64,000 nt of DNA, from positions 27,082,957 through 27,146,956 of the forward strand of contig NC_056542.1 of assembly GCF_910596095.1 (NCBI RefSeq), given 5' to 3'. Made by a program: the position numbers and the translations under genes. This document shows positions 12,987 through 25,900 of the stretch, piece after piece (within the stretch, counting starts at the first letter, position 1; every line of letters starts with the position of its first letter). This DNA is from Thunnus maccoyii (Eukaryota > Chordata > Actinopteri > Scombriformes > Scombridae). The notes beneath the pieces are model-generated. The model did no database searches and was not told where the DNA came from. It saw only the letters and a list, made by a program, of their open reading frames with translations.

Positions 12987-13651
12987 TGACTGCCCACTTG
13001 CAAACTCCTCTCCTCTCCTGCCCACCCAGGTAGTTCTTCAAAAGTACACAGTGGTAACTTCATCCTCTGCCTACTTAAATATGGCACTGTTGAAATGCCT
13101 GTGTTCAGCCACAACCTAAACAGAGACTCAGAAGGAAACTCAGACGTGTCGTCAAACCATATTTAACATCTTATTTCAGCGTACGAATATGTATTTCTGT
13201 GTGTACACATCAAAGAATATCCATTTTATCAAGATTTTTTTTATGTCTGTAGGTGAGTTCTTTATGTCATATATTCTTATAACAAGTGAAAGATCTTCCC
13301 ATGCAGTAAGATTATATCAACCTGTTTCCAATGTATTTTCAATAAAAACATATCATTTTTTGAGATTTTAGAACATGACTTTTCTGGAAAAGGTTGTGAA
13401 ATGATTAACAAAAGTCATCTCTTGTTGGGAAAATACATATATATTTCTGCTATCCAAAATTATGCTTTTCTTTCAAAGGTTCTGTAATTTGTTTTGGGTT
13501 TTTTTTGCTTTTTTCCTTGTTGATGATTGTGCTTCTTCAAGGCTTTAAAAACTATTAAAGCAGCAAGGATTATCAATTTTGGTTGTAATAGTCAAAGCCG
13601 GTAGAAATATGCAACTGATGGCGAGGGGTTGCAAATAGTGTAGTGCTTTGG

Positions 13652-13687
13652 TTGAAGGGGTCACAAGCCAAAAAGGTTGAACCACTG
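13652..13687 (+). repeat. terminal fragment of a hAT-type element
   Basis: The end 'caagccaaaaaggttgaaccactg' closely resembles the right end of the element at 1866-2188 ('aaaagccaaaaaggttagaaaccactg'). No matching left end is obvious, so this is a truncated copy of that family. Confidence 0.4.
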
Positions 13688-13689
13688 CA

Positions 13690-15970
13690 GTGTAGGATGG
13701 AGTGGTGGTGTGGTTGGTTCTCATTTGATGATAAAGCGCAAAGAAAATCCCCTAAATACTCGGCGTTGCTATTATTCCTGACCCTCTGCACTCCCTCACA
13801 GAGAAACCTGAGGGTAGATCTGCAGTTACAGAGGAGGAAGAACCATCGGAGTGTGTAGCACAGTGTCAGGACAAGCTGTGTCTAACGTCTCGATGTATGT
13901 TTACACAATCTAATGCACAAGTTCAAAGGTGAAGGGGAAAAGGGCTTTTAATGTTTCCGGGTTTATTTATTCAGCCTAGTGTCTGGCTAAGAACTAACTC
14001 CCACTCCTTGCTACCCCGCACCCCACCCCACCCACCCTCACTTCAGGCCCTCCTACAAGGGTTCCCACCTCAAATGACATCGCAAAGCCCACAATATGAT
14101 TGGTGAAGAGCACAATGTGGTCTGTGTAAGAAGAAAAAAAAAAAAAGAAAGGAGCTGTAACTTCTATCCACATGTTTTCCGAGGCAAGTTAAGTACACAC
14201 AGTAGTATATAAGGGCAATAAATCAGCAAAGCGCCGACCACAACAGTCCCGCTCATTTCTGTGGAGGGGCAGGGGAGGCTCTGTTATCGATTTCAAATAG
14301 CTCATGTAATTTTCTTTACAAGCACAGATCACGAGGTTTAATGATAAGTTGTTTCATTTTGAAAAGAGAAGTGAAATGTGAATTATGTGTGGAAACGTGT
14401 GCATCTGTATTGCACGTGTAAAAAAAAAAAAAAAAAACCCAAGTGTGTGTGTCGCTCTCATTCTGAGCAGATGTTCAAAATAGTATTAAATGTGCGCAAA
14501 CACACATACACACGCACACACTATAAAAATTGCTTTAGGTAGGCAGACGCAGTATGCCAAACTTTAACTGTTGTTCCTGTGAGCACAGTCAATCATAAAC
14601 AGTTGAGCCATTTTATTTGGCCAACTCGCTGTTAGTGGATAGTGTTGGCACTCCGGCCAGAGGCTCATAAAATTGACATGTCTGTAAATTCATGCATTTA
14701 TTGACACAAATTAATAGATGCAATGCCTTTCTCTGCTATTTCATTCTACGCCTTTCTCTACATTCTCAACTAGTTGGACAGTTTTTGGACAAAGTTCCAA
14801 GTCTAAGGGAAGTGCTTTTTTCTTTTTTCTTTTTTTTTTAAAGAGGCAAGTTTCAAAATCTTTTTGTATAATGTTGCAGCCAGACTAAACAGAAAACAGA
14901 AAAGTTTACTGTGCACAGATGCACTCAAGTTCAGTTTGAGTCCAGGAACTGTAGCCAAGGAGTCATGGCTGACTGTATATTATGGCTATCAGGGGGCTCT
15001 CTTCTTCAGACAAGGACAAACCATTACATTATGCAGTGGAGAGAATATTTTTGAAGGGACAGTTTGAAACTCAGCACTGGTGCTTTGTGTGTGGAGGTTG
15101 CATGTGTTGTCTGTGTTTGCGCTGGTATCCGCCGGGTGATCCTGTTTCTTCCCACAGTCCAGAGACATACATTCATCAACTTTGCAACATGCAAGCTGCG
15201 ATTTGCAACATGAGATCATTTCCTCTCGCTTTAATTTTGACACATTTCACTAATCCAAACAAACACAATGCATGAACATGTAAGAACCCCCGTAGGACTA
15301 GTTAAATGGGATGATGTGTGTAATCGATGCTCGCAAATCACATTTGTGAAACAGGCCCATGTTTCCCTTAATTTTGCACAATAAATCAAGTCTTTCACTG
15401 ATCCTAAATAGGTATAAGTCTGTGTAGAAAATAGATGGATACAAAAATAAACATACAGTCATAGCAAATTTCTCTGTGCATCTATCTGCAAGTTCACAAA
15501 TGTCAAAAGCATGATCCAGTGCCACAGACCACATTTATCTACTGTATTTACTGTTCTGGACTGCCCTCTTAAACAGCTCAAAAAACATACTCAACATCTT
15601 TTATCTTTCATCTTTTTATACTTCATGACCTTTCCTAATTTTATGAGAATTGCTTATAAACGATGAAAACAATGATTTTGAACTGATAACATGTTTCAGA
15701 AGTCTGCTACAGAAAATGACATTACTTCTTAGAGACCCTGGCTGTGAAACATGGTTAAATACAGTGGATTTGTATATGCTGTATATCTGTGATTGGTGTT
15801 GACATGACTTTGAATGCAGCATAACGCCTCCTAAATCCCAAATTGATCTATTGGAATTTCTGTTACTTTATAACAGTTTGTTCATAAGAGATCTATGTAG
15901 GAAAACAAACTGTACATTTCTTTGTAAATGAATTTTGGCAAACAAAAGGAAAACAGTGTATATATTTGAT
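13690..15970. other. intergenic DNA, no gene recognised
   Basis: No coding exon can be supported. Poly(A) tracts occur near 14130-14145 and 14420-14438. The block 14580-14730 is discussed separately as a possible regulatory element. The other sequence appears unique and uninformative. Confidence 0.4.
14580..14730. promoter_or_regulatory. candidate conserved non-coding element (inferred)
   Basis: Repeat-free, balanced composition, with clustered candidate factor sites: an ATAAACA forkhead-like core near 14596 and several ATTTAT/TAAT homeodomain-like cores near 14690-14715. The position in the gene-poor flank of gdf6 fits a distal enhancer. There is no alignment here to confirm conservation, so this is a hypothesis. 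Confidence 0.2.
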
Positions 15971-15974
15971 TATG

Positions 15975-16150
15975 CACAGTGTTTTTCAATCATCGTCCTG
16001 GGTCCCTGCATGTTTTAGATGTTTCCCTCTTCCAACACACCTGATTCAAATGATGAGCTTGTCATCAAGCTCTACAGAAGCCTTATAATGAGCCATTCAT
16101 TTGAATCAGGTGTGTTGGAGCAGGGGAACATCTAAAATAGAACATGAAAT
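15975..16150. mobile_element. MITE-like inverted repeat, 3' end degraded
   Basis: An almost perfect inverted repeat joins 16009-16054 and 16095-16145. The core arm 'tccaacacacctgattcaaa' (from 16031) is repeated in reverse complement at about 16100-16119, with a spacer of about 40 bp. The left edge begins 'cagtgtttttcaatcatcgt', like the hAT-type start CAGTGGTTCTCAATC. No matching ACCACTG right end is visible after 16145, so the copy is truncated or mutated. Confidence 0.55.
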
Positions 16151-17700
16151 ATTTCCTTATTTGGTGTAATAACAATGCATCATGGTGACTTCTGTATTTG
16201 CTTACCGTCATCGAATCTGCAAACTAAATAAATATTTTGACAGAAAAAAACGGAGAGAATTTGCAATTGTCATTTTTCATTTTACGCATACTACAGTGGG
16301 GTCTGCGTGACCCCAAACAATGAGAAAGTAAAGTCCATGTCAACAAAACAAAAGGGTTAAAAAAGTGAAAAAAAGAGTGGTTTGCCCGTCTGCCCATCTT
16401 TGATTCATTCAGCCATAAGCGAATACAGACATAAACAATACCTTGTTCAAAATCTACTTTCTGATCCACCCTTGATCCCACCCAGCGACAGGAAGCACTG
16501 TACATTACAGGTTAAATGTGCCATGAATTATGGGTTAAGGTTTTACCCCGGAAGAAAGTCCTTTCATGTCCCACATTGCTGGGCAGTGAAGGAAGGAATG
16601 ACTCTCACGTGGCTTTTGTTGATGAGTTATGGTTGTTTAGTCATTTTGCTGCGTTAGATGTAATGAAATGATGCATTTATGCAACATAACCCCCTGATTT
16701 AAATCAAAGCAAACAGGCCGCAGGCTTGAGAACAAAACTAACTTTGCTTTCACAATCTCATTTTCTCAATTTCACCCTCGCTCGTCCCCTCCTCCCCACG
16801 CTAACGAGATGTGCCAGTCACAGGACACCCTGCTGGCTGCAGAGAGCATTGCCTCTGTGGGACAGATGAGGAGCAGGCTTTTGCCGATCAGCCTGGCTGG
16901 AAATCAGGAATGCCCTCCTTCTCCACCTCCTCATCCTCTGCCACCACCTCCTCCTCCTCCTTCCTTTCCTAATGGCTCATACCAAACTCACCAGGAGATC
17001 TGTGACCGCACCATCCTCAGACCATGAGAAGACTGCCACCAACTTCCCCAGAGGTGGAGGATTATGAGCACAAATGCTTTGCATCTGTGCGCTTTCTATC
17101 TGTGCATGCCAGAGTGCTATTTCTACATCAGCTAAATGTAATGGGAGGCAGTCTTGTATCCCCAGAGGTTAAAGTTTCATGAAGGGAACACTGAGCAAGA
17201 AAGGACAAGATATCAGCGACGTTTATTCATATTTCATATCAGCTCAGGAGCTTTAAGCCATAAACTATTGATTATAGCCTGCAGGGAGGCACTGAAGCAA
17301 TTTAAATGCAGTCATAGACAAGTGAATGGCACTCTGTCATGAAACTGTATCCATCAATGCTCACGCTTGTTAAGAGGTTTTATTAAAAAATGCTGAAAAG
17401 ATGTTTCACTACTGTTCTGGTATTTTTATTATTTTACTTTTATGAGAACATAATTTTTCCCTCCTTTCCGTTTTTGTTTCTTTGCGTCAGTTTACATTCT
17501 CTTTACTGCCCCTTCTGCAGAGTTCAGCTGGAAGTGCTCTGTTTTCTCCACAAGAATTTTATTACTCTCTAACAGAGTGTTGAGACACAAAACACTTAAG
17601 CAGGGCTGGAAAAGACGGCGGGACGGGACTGACAAACAGGGACACAAAGCCTTGGAGGAATGAGGAGGAGAGAGATGGAAACAGACAGGAAGAGAGAGAG

Positions 17701-17703
<3 letters not shown>

Positions 17704-17733
<30 letters not shown>
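17704..17733 (+). repeat. (GT)n microsatellite
   Basis: A perfect dinucleotide run of about 15 units, preceded by a GA run (about 17692-17703) and followed by TATATATG and more GT. Intergenic. Confidence 0.85.
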
Positions 17734-17741
<8 letters not shown>

Positions 17742-18563
17742 GTGTGTGCATGCACCGCCAAAATATTTCAGTGTGATGACCAAGCATTTCTTTTTCTACT
17801 TGTTATTTAAAGTCATTTCCAAGTCTCACAGGAAGTGTGTATTTGGCTTCCAGAGGAAATATGGTGTTAAATGTACCTGCTCTGCCCAGTTCTGGGCTCT
17901 GCTCCGATTTGACGGTGATGAGCTACATCTCACATGCTTAATGGTTCACAGCAGCCCTGCAGCATCTGTTCAATGTCTGTTGAGGGTGGATATGCATTTT
18001 TAGGGCCAATAAGTGCAGAAGTGACAGGGGTGGATGGAATAGTTTGCCCCAGATTAATCAGATTCAGTGCAATAACCCTGCAATCCTAGAAGTCTGAAGA
18101 GCAACCCCAGATCTTAATTCAGACTTGCATTTTGAACTTCTCTGAAGTAGACAAAGAGGTAATTTGCAAAAGCATCTGGATCCGGTGGCAAAGCAGGCCG
18201 AGTAAGTTCCCATCCACAGCCCTCTGCCAAAACCCCTCCACCCGGTCCCCCTTTCCCCTCCAACCACCGCCCTCGTCTGTTTATCATAGGATCTCCAACA
18301 CACAATCAAACATGAAAGGATGAGTGCTCGCAAGAGCCTTTTTAGATTTTGTGGAAATGTGACATCTCTGGAAACATTTAGCCTGTCATAGCTGCTGCTG
18401 CTCTTCAAAGAGCGCCGAGAGGAATAGATTAATGTTGCTTCTGTAACAAACCTTCTTCCTGTCTGTCCTCCTTTCCTACTAAACACACTGGCTCCCTATA
18501 TCTACTGTAACCATACACAGAGATTACTGACTGTATAGTAATAAGGCAGCAAATCATTTTAAG

Positions 18564-18564
<1 letters not shown>

Positions 18565-18600
<36 letters not shown>

Positions 18601-18613
18601 TGTGTGTGTGTGT
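18565..18613 (+). repeat. (GT)n microsatellite
   Basis: A near-perfect GT run with one TA interruption near 18592. Intergenic. Confidence 0.85.
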
Positions 18614-20557
18614 TAGTTAGTGTGTGTATCAACATTGTACTGGCCATGATTTCAAACTGATAAGGCATTTGTTCATAATTTTTATATCATGAAATGTTTG
18701 CTTCCGTATCCCATTATGTAATCTAGATTTCAACTAATCTATATGTCTTTGAGTTATGCCAACTAAATGGGAGAGGTATGTGAACACATAATAGTGTATC
18801 ATGATATAAAGGGATGGAACTAGGCCTAGCATGTTATACTCTGATCAATAAGAATTACTGAATTCTTGTGAAATCATTATTGCATTTCTGACAATCTGAG
18901 TGACTCACAAATAAATTACACCAATGACACCAGCCACACAAATGTTCCTTCTCAGTTTAACTTAATTTTAATGGTTAACTTCTAATTAAATCACCTCCAT
19001 GTCAGTGTACAGATTTTAAAAAGACTGGTCAAAATCAATGCAGCTAATTTTTGCCAAAATTTGCACCGGTGCAGCGTGAAGTCTGAAAATGTTTCAACTT
19101 GAGCAAAATCACAGTGCTGTATGGATCCAGCAATTTCATAAATGTGTGGAGGCAAGAAGAAAAAGAGACTGGAGGGAAAGAACTTTGTGGTGACTTCTGA
19201 GTTCCTCCACACACACACACACATTACTAGCTACAACTAACATCTGTACTGCTAACATCAGTACATTGGCTGTTTGGGGTGAAGAGAAACTGTACAAAAT
19301 GCAAAGTCTGAATTTGCTTTGTTTTGTGTCTGAACACAACTCAAGCTTCAAAAATGCCGTCCCTCTCTAATGAAATTAAACCCCATTTTGAAACTATTTA
19401 TGGTTGGCCTTTTTCACCAACAGCCATTAAATGTTTTGAACATTCTCTAATTACCTCTTTATTTAGAGAGATGGAAATTGCCCACCTAAGCACAAAGACT
19501 ACAAATACAGAATATTATCCAGGGCAACAATTTCAAATTTTATGAAGCTGTCCCAGGAAAAAAAAAAAGTATTTGTCACTGAGGTTAGCCTGAGCGTGCT
19601 GATTCATCAAAAACTCCTACAAAACAAGACATTTTAGGCATTTTTTGACAGCAGATCAGTTTTAAATATTGCAGTAATGGAACAAAAAAAGTAGCCACAT
19701 CTCAGCAAGATAACCAACTTCACAGTGTCCTGGTGTAGCTGCTCAATCAGTGTTTGCTGTTGCACTTGTTTTGACCACCAGTAACCACACATGTCGCCAA
19801 ATCAACCGGGGCTGAAATCTTAAGGAATACAATTTCAAGTGCACTGGCAGCAAGTTCATATACTGTTTAACCTCAGTTCAACACGGTGCATCTGCAAAAC
19901 TATCCAGCCTTCTAAGATGTGTGACACATACTAAGTATCTTCAAGCGAGGCACTGAATCACTACCAGCTCCTAGTCTGTTGTTTTGTAGCTGTTCCTGAC
20001 CTTTGACCTGTGTGTGAAGAGGTTAACATTAAGACACATTCCTTACAGTGATGAGTAAATTATAGTGGAGAAGACAATAATATCGGCAAATAAAGTGGAT
20101 ATATGGTGTCAAAACCAACTCTTCTCTCTGGAGCCCCACTTTTTTATGCATGGACATTTGTTATTCAACATAAAAAAGCAGTGCAAATGAATCAACCATA
20201 ACTTTGCCACACATGATTACTTTATTTAAGTAATCACATGTTTTTTTTCCTGTAATATGTACCTATTGTTGGAGGCTAATTTGTTCATTTCATAATAGAG
20301 AAGATGTGCTCAGTTAGGGGTCAGAAGATAAGAAATGTGCATAAGACAGCAGATACAGACTGGGAGGTGAGGTGCTTCTGCTAATATAGACAGACTATAA
20401 TCAAGTAAAGAAAGAGAGACAGAAATAGGAGGCAGACAGGGTCAGACAGAGAGAAAGGAATGCTGTTTACTCATTGCACTCATCCATAAGAGGGCTCCAT
20501 CTCAACAGTCAGTCAGCCGGACGTTGCCTTAAGTTCAGCACTACATCCAGCCAACAC

Positions 20558-20598
20558 CGCCCCCCCCCCCCTCCCCTTCTTCTCCCCAAAACCCCCCG
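20558..20598 (-). repeat. C-rich tract with G-quadruplex potential on the minus strand
   Basis: The plus strand has four or more runs of at least four cytosines separated by 1-7 bases (a long C13-type run, CCCC, CCCC, CCCCCC). The minus strand therefore fits the G4 consensus. A second C-rich stretch lies at about 20665-20695. There is no adjacent gene. Confidence 0.6.
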
Positions 20599-21539
20599 AC
20601 CCTAAACCGCCACCACTTTACCAACACAAAAAGATGCAGCTTTCCTTTTCACCCTAGCATGCAACTCCCCCCCCCACCTCCTCCACCCACACCCAACTCA
20701 CACACACACACACACACACACCCCTGGCCTCCCCCTTTTCCCACCTTTGTATCAGTTGAAAGGCATATGGTTACTGCCATCCGATTCCCCCCGGCTGAAA
20801 GTGCCTTTCACTTTACCGCAGTTCACAAAGAGGTCAGACTACGGCAAACAGAAATATTGTGTGAGAGCTCACTTTTTTGTGCCTGAGCTAAGAGATGTGA
20901 GAGACACAAGAATAGCAGGGGGAGAGAGACTCCCTGATAAAATTACATCTGGTCAAACAAACCTCACTCCATTTCTCATGCCAGAGCGGGAGAATTTATG
21001 TTGTAGTGAATAAAGAGCGGTATTTGAGAGAATTGACAGAAACTAAACTAGGACATGGTCAGTCATACATCATTCATTCAAGTCCACATCTATGCACATG
21101 AATTTTCAAGCCAGGTCAGATTTCCTGATGTAGCTCAAACAGCTGCCATAGAAATTTTCAGTAAAGGCATTTCAAATAAAGGGAAGGGAAGTCAAATGGT
21201 GATGAATTCAGGAATGAGAGGACAAGGGCGTCCTGTCTGAGGTGACTGTCACAATGAGAAAATCAATCAACGATGGGCAGGTAGGGTTGATAGGAGCAAG
21301 GTGTCCGAAATATCACAGTGGCCGGTGTGTGTAACATGATGAGGCAGTGTTTCAGTCCCAAACCCCTGGGTCCTCTGGGCTATCTGGTCTCTCAAGCTCT
21401 CTTTGTGCTGCTCTGGTAAATGATTAATAACAAGTGTTCCTCTGCTGACCTTGTTTGTTAAAAGACTTGTACCTGACAACTTTCCACAGTTTGTGCTCCA
21501 AAGGAAAACTATTTCTGACACAGACAGGGACCCACTCCT

Positions 21540-21740
21540 ATTTCAGAATGTCTCCCGTGACGGTTAAATGAGTCATAAAATAAGTTGAGCTCTTTGAAGC
21601 TTTGAGATCTCTACCCCAGTGTCCCTATTGTTAACCCTAATAATTGTAGCCATAAGTTGCAGGGTAAATTTTCAGTACGCAGCCCTATAATTAGACTGCC
21701 TATTCAGGCACCAATTTCTGACCAATATTTTTCTTGGCAT
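21540..21740. promoter_or_regulatory. candidate conserved non-coding element (inferred)
   Basis: Repeat-free block with several TAAT/ATTA cores and short palindromic phrases, between simple-sequence regions in the gdf6 flank. This is inference from composition only. A cross-species alignment would decide it. Confidence 0.2.
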
Positions 21741-22739
21741 AAAAGCTACTGAACTAAAGATTTGATTTCCAAATGGGAACTCTGGGGAACCACACCAAAA
21801 CAGCCTCTGGAAAGAAACCGCACAGCCAAAGAGTCTTCAGCACTTCAAACACTTCACTGCAAGCTAAAAGAGATTAATTCTGAAAAGCTAACTGGTGTTT
21901 ACTTTGCCCTTTATGATGGTTACTTTTAGTAGGATAACATTTGGTGAGAAAGTGTCAGACTTGGTTTTACTCGAGGCCTGCTGCTTCCCCACAGACCAGG
22001 GACTCTTCGAGGAGGTCTTCCCCCAGCAACCTCCCTCCCCCACCCCCCCCCTTGGGGAATAGACTGACGGCCTGGAAGTGTGCCTTGTTCCACGGGGCCA
22101 TCAAACATTTATTCATCTCATAAGCTGCTGCCAACAACCTCGCTCACAGCCGTGGGCACTGCAGAGAGCTGGGCGCTGGGAGGGCAAGTCAGACTTGCAG
22201 TTATGACAGTCATATAAAAGATAATGCAGTGAATTTATATGCATTTTTGTTGTGTATGTGCGTGCATGTATGCGTGCATGTGTGCGTGCATGCACGCGTG
22301 CATGTGTGTGTAAACACAGGCAAGCGTGCAAGTGTGTGTGTGTTTGTGTATTAGGGAATGCGGTGAGGGGTTTTACCCCTGAATGGAAGACTGCCTTGCA
22401 CCATAAATCTGTCCCTCATTGGGAAGACAAAATGAAAATGGCCCCGTCATAAAACATCTGTAATGGCTCCATCCACCACCAACACATAATGGGGCAATTA
22501 CCAGGAAGGGGGCTGGGACAGCATGAAGCCTTTAGCTCTCTTTGGTACACCACACAATGCTTTGGTGTATGTGTTCGTGTCTTATATGAATATGTCTGTG
22601 CATATGCATGTTTGTGCTTCATTCCAGCTTAGGACCGCTATGTAAAGAGACATAGATTGAATGATATTGCAAGAAACGTACCTGTTCCCTGACCTTGGAT
22701 GTCTAACTCTATCAAAAGATCACATTTATTCCCCAAGAA

Positions 22740-22960
22740 ACCATTCGATCCATTCTGCACACTGACAGACAGGTACATCTAATCTGAAATTGCATTATTG
22801 ATGCCTGATCTTTTGCGCGGCCCAGCCCGGGCCCTGCATCTTCCACACCTCGTAATCAAGCATAATTGAGGTTAACTGTACGGCACGGCTGAAATGCTAG
22901 ACAGGTAAGCCGCAGCCTCTCATGATTAATGTAGTGTGTTAGTGTTCTGGGCTCTGACCT
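22740..22960. promoter_or_regulatory. candidate conserved non-coding element (inferred)
   Basis: Repeat-free block with clustered homeodomain-type cores (GTAATCAAG and CATAATTGAG near 22851-22870, ATGATTAATG near 22921) and a GC-rich centre near 22817-22835. It resembles developmental enhancers in composition. There is no direct evidence of conservation. Confidence 0.22.
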
Positions 22961-25900
22961 TTTGAGATAGGCCAGGCACCATTTTTAAGTGAAAGCTCTG
23001 CCTCTGCCGAGTTGTGGAGTTGTCCATCAAGTCCTCCTGCACCCCTTCACCACCCGCCACCCTCCACCTTCCACCCCACCTTCATCCCCCTTTCAAAGTC
23101 AGATCCTTGTCTTGCTGCCTCATTGCCCCTGACCCATGTTTGTTTGCCTACATGTCTCGTTTTACAATGCAGAACCAAAACCTCTTTTTACCACCCAGAT
23201 CCTTTTTTAAATTAGGGTATGTCTTATGTATAGAAAGCAAAATGTTAATGGACATGGACTGAGCTTAATTCAGAGGAGAAAGAATTGTGTTGTTGTCTCT
23301 GAGACTCTTTTTCCTATCCCTGGGATATAAAAATTATACTTTGTTAATCTTTACCATTTAATTCCTGTCTATTCCTTCAAGACTGCAACTTGAAACATGC
23401 ATGGTAGACCTTATTTGCCCTCCAGTGGGCTGAGTGTCCAGACCAGTGAATGCCATTGTCCGGCCCCTGTTGGTCAACGACCCTCCCACCCTCCCCTCTC
23501 CTTCTCCACAAGCCTCCGCGGATGTGAATTGGCAGCGAGGTCATGTCCTTGCCTTGCTCCCAAACATAAGCATTGTCACAGCTAACTGAGTAAATTTACT
23601 TTTGACTCAAGCTCATTCAGACCCTGCGCACAAACACACAGAGACACTCAACAAAAGAAAAAGATGGACTAAGAGCACACAAAAAGACACTCTTCCTTTC
23701 TGCAGGGATCGGCTGGAGAATCTGAAGGTGTACTTGTTAATCAGGGATGGTGAGGACCCGGGTCACCATCTGTAACATAGACCAGGGGTAGTAAATGGAT
23801 GAGGAGAGGTGAAAGGGCAACCTGAGACATTCCTTTAGAAAATAACCAGAGCAAAAACGGGCTTCTCTGGACAGGTATGCCAAGCAGATCTATCAACTTG
23901 AGACTTTTCTGTTTTCTTAGTTTTTAATTGTACTTAATGCCACATCTGTAGTCTTACCCAGATATAAAAACATGAACGCAAGTTAAAACAAAGTCTCTTC
24001 CGCAGCTGAAATGAGCTAGCATTCACCCTCACGTTTAAAAAGGCCAGTTGGGAGTGAGTTTAATGCAATTAGCAGGTTATCTGTGGTGAAGTGGAGGTGT
24101 CTGCTGTCTTCCTGTTACCATATGGCCTGACAGGAGGGAGGGATGGCTTTCCGTAGGACCACAGAGGAAAAAGCAAAGGAAGAGACGGGCAGATGCCCCG
24201 TTAGAGGTATCTTTTGTTACACTGTGGCTGCTATGTCCCGGTTTATTATCTGTCTCTGCTTAACCAGCAGCTGCCAAGTGCGACCACCATCACACACTTT
24301 CACGTCAAATTCTGGTTCAACAAGTGATTTTGTTTCGAATTTCAATTTTGTTTCCTACTTCTGTGACGAAACACTTTTTTGTTAAACGAGTTTTATGAAA
24401 ACGAATCACAAGTGACCTTTGGTATTAAAGCACAAGCAAGTGTATGTAATGTTTGGGGCCGCCCCTGCCTTTGTGTTGAAGCCAGTGGTTCAATGAAAGG
24501 CGGCAGGAGGGGTCACTTCAGGCATCTGCTGCTCTCCTGCACCACTCATCTGTCCATCTGTGTATGCTGCTGCCCTTCTGTCTGCTGATACACACGCACA
24601 AATACATATAAGAAGACACACTCCTTGAATACTGTTGCCTTTAAATGCAGACTTAATGTAGACCTGTATGTCTGTGAGAGTTTTATTCTGCATCTGTTTA
24701 GCCCAAAGAAGCACCACCTTGCATTGGCCTGTATGTGTTCTTGGCTGGAGAAAGGTGTCAAGCTTTATTATAGAGGGAACCACAGTATCTGCAAAGCATA
24801 ATGGTGGGAACTAGAGGAAACCAGAGAAGGAGGGACCCCTCTAGAGGCAAGAAAAAAATCAGTGAGGAGAGAAACAGTCCCTGAAAAATAAATATGTTCG
24901 TGCTGGATTTTATCAGTAGCTGTTTAAAAGTCAGGCCTTGGCAGTGACCGAGCTCCTCTTTTTCTCTTCCCTTTCCACATTTAAATTGTATCCATTCAAC
25001 AAATCAAAGCCTGAGATCTGAGTCCTCACAATAAATTTTCTAATGCTCCTTAATACCCGTTTAACAAATTTCTGCTTGCTTAGAGGTCCTCGCTGTCTGG
25101 AAGATCATCGTGATTTATGCCTTTCCTGTCGCTGATGAGGACATCACTGATAACGGAGAGGTTAAGTATGAGGAACATTTACGTCTCCATACGAGCCAAG
25201 ACGTTTTTTTTTTTTTTTAATCTTGGAGAGGCTCCCGGGCTTTCCACTCAGAGCAACACCTAGTAGATCTTCACTTTTGCAGCCTACCAGTGCATTACAG
25301 ATCTCTAAAGAGGAGCCTCCGCGCACAGATGTGGGGTGTCAAGACTATTTGTGTTATACATTCTCCACATTTCTGATGAAAAGGACCCGTCTCTTTGCCA
25401 ATTTCGGTTTGCTTAGACTAATATATTCGGACCAAGTTTCAAATAAACACAAGTCTCTTTTTGCTCTCTCTGCCTCGGTGTGGAGTGGAGGGACAATAAG
25501 GCGGTTGTGATGAAGAACTTTATAGGAACATTTAACTTAAGAGTGAGGGATTGAAGCGGGTAAACAAAGCATTCCTTTCCCTTTCATCACCATTTAACTG
25601 TTCCCTTCACATTCAGTCTCACCTCCAGGCCAGTGCCCGCCAGACTGGGGGAACTTGTCAAATAAATATAAATCAAAACGTAAAGGTTTATCCCAAGAGT
25701 TACCACACAGCTGCTTTTTGTGTCTTTGCTCAATTTTTTATAAATCGCTAATCCAGAATCTCATCTCTGACGCTAAAGAGAGACTCATGGTAGTGCACAG
25801 TATCTCCCAAAGTGCACTTGTGAGCAGGAGAGGATAGCATGACTCGTAGTAGCACCCCGGCGATGGTGTTCCAGACATATAGCCTGGAGGGCCATTTGGT

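Noticed and set aside
18064-18486. 140-codon minus-strand open frame
   Set aside because: No domain, no splice-flanked conserved exon, and an arginine/serine-rich random look.
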